A DNA stretch of 64,000 nt from Chitinophaga ginsengisoli (GTDB taxonomy: Bacteria; Bacteroidota; Bacteroidia; Chitinophagales; Chitinophagaceae): contig NZ_PYGK01000017.1 of the NCBI RefSeq assembly GCF_003014595.1, forward strand, positions 1 through 64,000, written 5' to 3'. Made by a program: the position numbers and the translations under genes. Positions 63,779-64,000 of the stretch are shown one piece after another. The first letter of the stretch is position 1. The number at the start of each line of letters is the position of its first letter. Under the pieces are notes generated by a model. It ran no database searches and was not told the origin of the DNA. It saw only the letters and a list, made by a program, of their open reading frames with translations.

Positions 63779-64000
63779 TTATATGTGCCATTTCCTTACA
63801 TTTCCATCAACCTTTTTGGAATGACCGAATATTCTTCTGTTGATTGCTTTTCGGAACTTTCTTGAATATTTTGCTGCCACTCTTCGTATCTTTTTGTTCA
63901 AACCGGGTTTGGCAGGGATATTTTCCAGTCCTTCATTCAACAGCTTTTCATGACTGTAGAATGCGCCTTTTTTTACTATCCTGCTCAATTGATTTCCACA
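63779..64000 (-). CDS. Partial small basic ORF, open to the window edge
   Basis: The frame stays open from 63779 to the last base, so the start is not visible; the TTG at 63988 is only one option. The 73 visible residues are basic (KKIRRVAAKYSRKFRKAINRR) with no recognised domain. It may be the C-terminal end of a longer protein or a chance ORF. Confidence 0.3.
   Translation of the reverse strand, partial: CGNQLSRIVKKGAFYSHEKLLNEGLENIPAKPGLNKKIRRVAAKYSRKFRKAINRRIFGHSKKVDGNVRKWHI

Overview
The window is chromosomal DNA from a member of the Bacteroidota, most likely Chitinophagaceae (Chitinophaga-like). The evidence is a type IX secretion style C-terminal sorting domain next to a PorP/SprF gene, -7 promoter boxes of the form TAnnTTTG, many DUF families typical of this phylum (DUF1080, DUF2911, DUF4397, DUF481), a TonB-plug protein with MG2-like domains, and lipoproteins with short SC lipoboxes. 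I saw no rRNA, tRNA, CRISPR array, insertion sequence or prophage. The left edge holds the 5' end of a group II intron.

Layout. 1-4596: intron end, dusB, a porin and a suppressor-of-fused protein. 4808-8948: a RhlE-type helicase, a DUF481 protein, and an App1-like lipid phosphatase divergent from a diacylglycerol-kinase-like gene. 9111-14553: a secreted esterase, two lipoproteins and a DUF1080 protein. 14817-22638: a tight five-gene operon with a MoxR AAA+ ATPase, a vWA-like protein with a degenerate metal site, and large propeller/TPR-type proteins. This resembles the predicted MoxR-vWA-beta-propeller ternary conflict systems and is the best candidate for an uncharacterised system. 22791-30746: TetR plus AarF kinase, DUF2911, an ABC-2 permease with two SRPBCC proteins, SppA, and folK with a deoxynucleoside kinase. 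30747-41351: flavoprotein, TonB-plug protein, two candidate small RNAs (30810-30965 and 35440-35730), an unknown 401-residue protein, a GH19 enzyme, and DUF892, PEBP, NUDIX and beta-helix genes. 41583-54190: a five-gene operon behind a good promoter, encoding a GH109-like oxidoreductase, a phage-tail-collar protein, a periplasmic-binding-fold protein without signal peptide, a 2888-residue repeat adhesin and PorP/SprF. 54442-64000: a eukaryote-like sphingolipid delta-4 desaturase, heparinase II/III, PepSY-like protein, glycosyltransferase, methyltransferase, MacB/FtsX permease, a dehydrogenase and a partial ORF.

How genes work together. The phosphatase/kinase pair, the desaturase and SppA all concern the envelope and its lipids. 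The collar-adhesin-PorP operon probably builds one cell-surface structure. The MoxR operon probably forms one ATP-driven complex, part of it anchored to the inner membrane by the hydrophobic segment of its last gene. All functional calls come from reading the protein sequences; no search was run.
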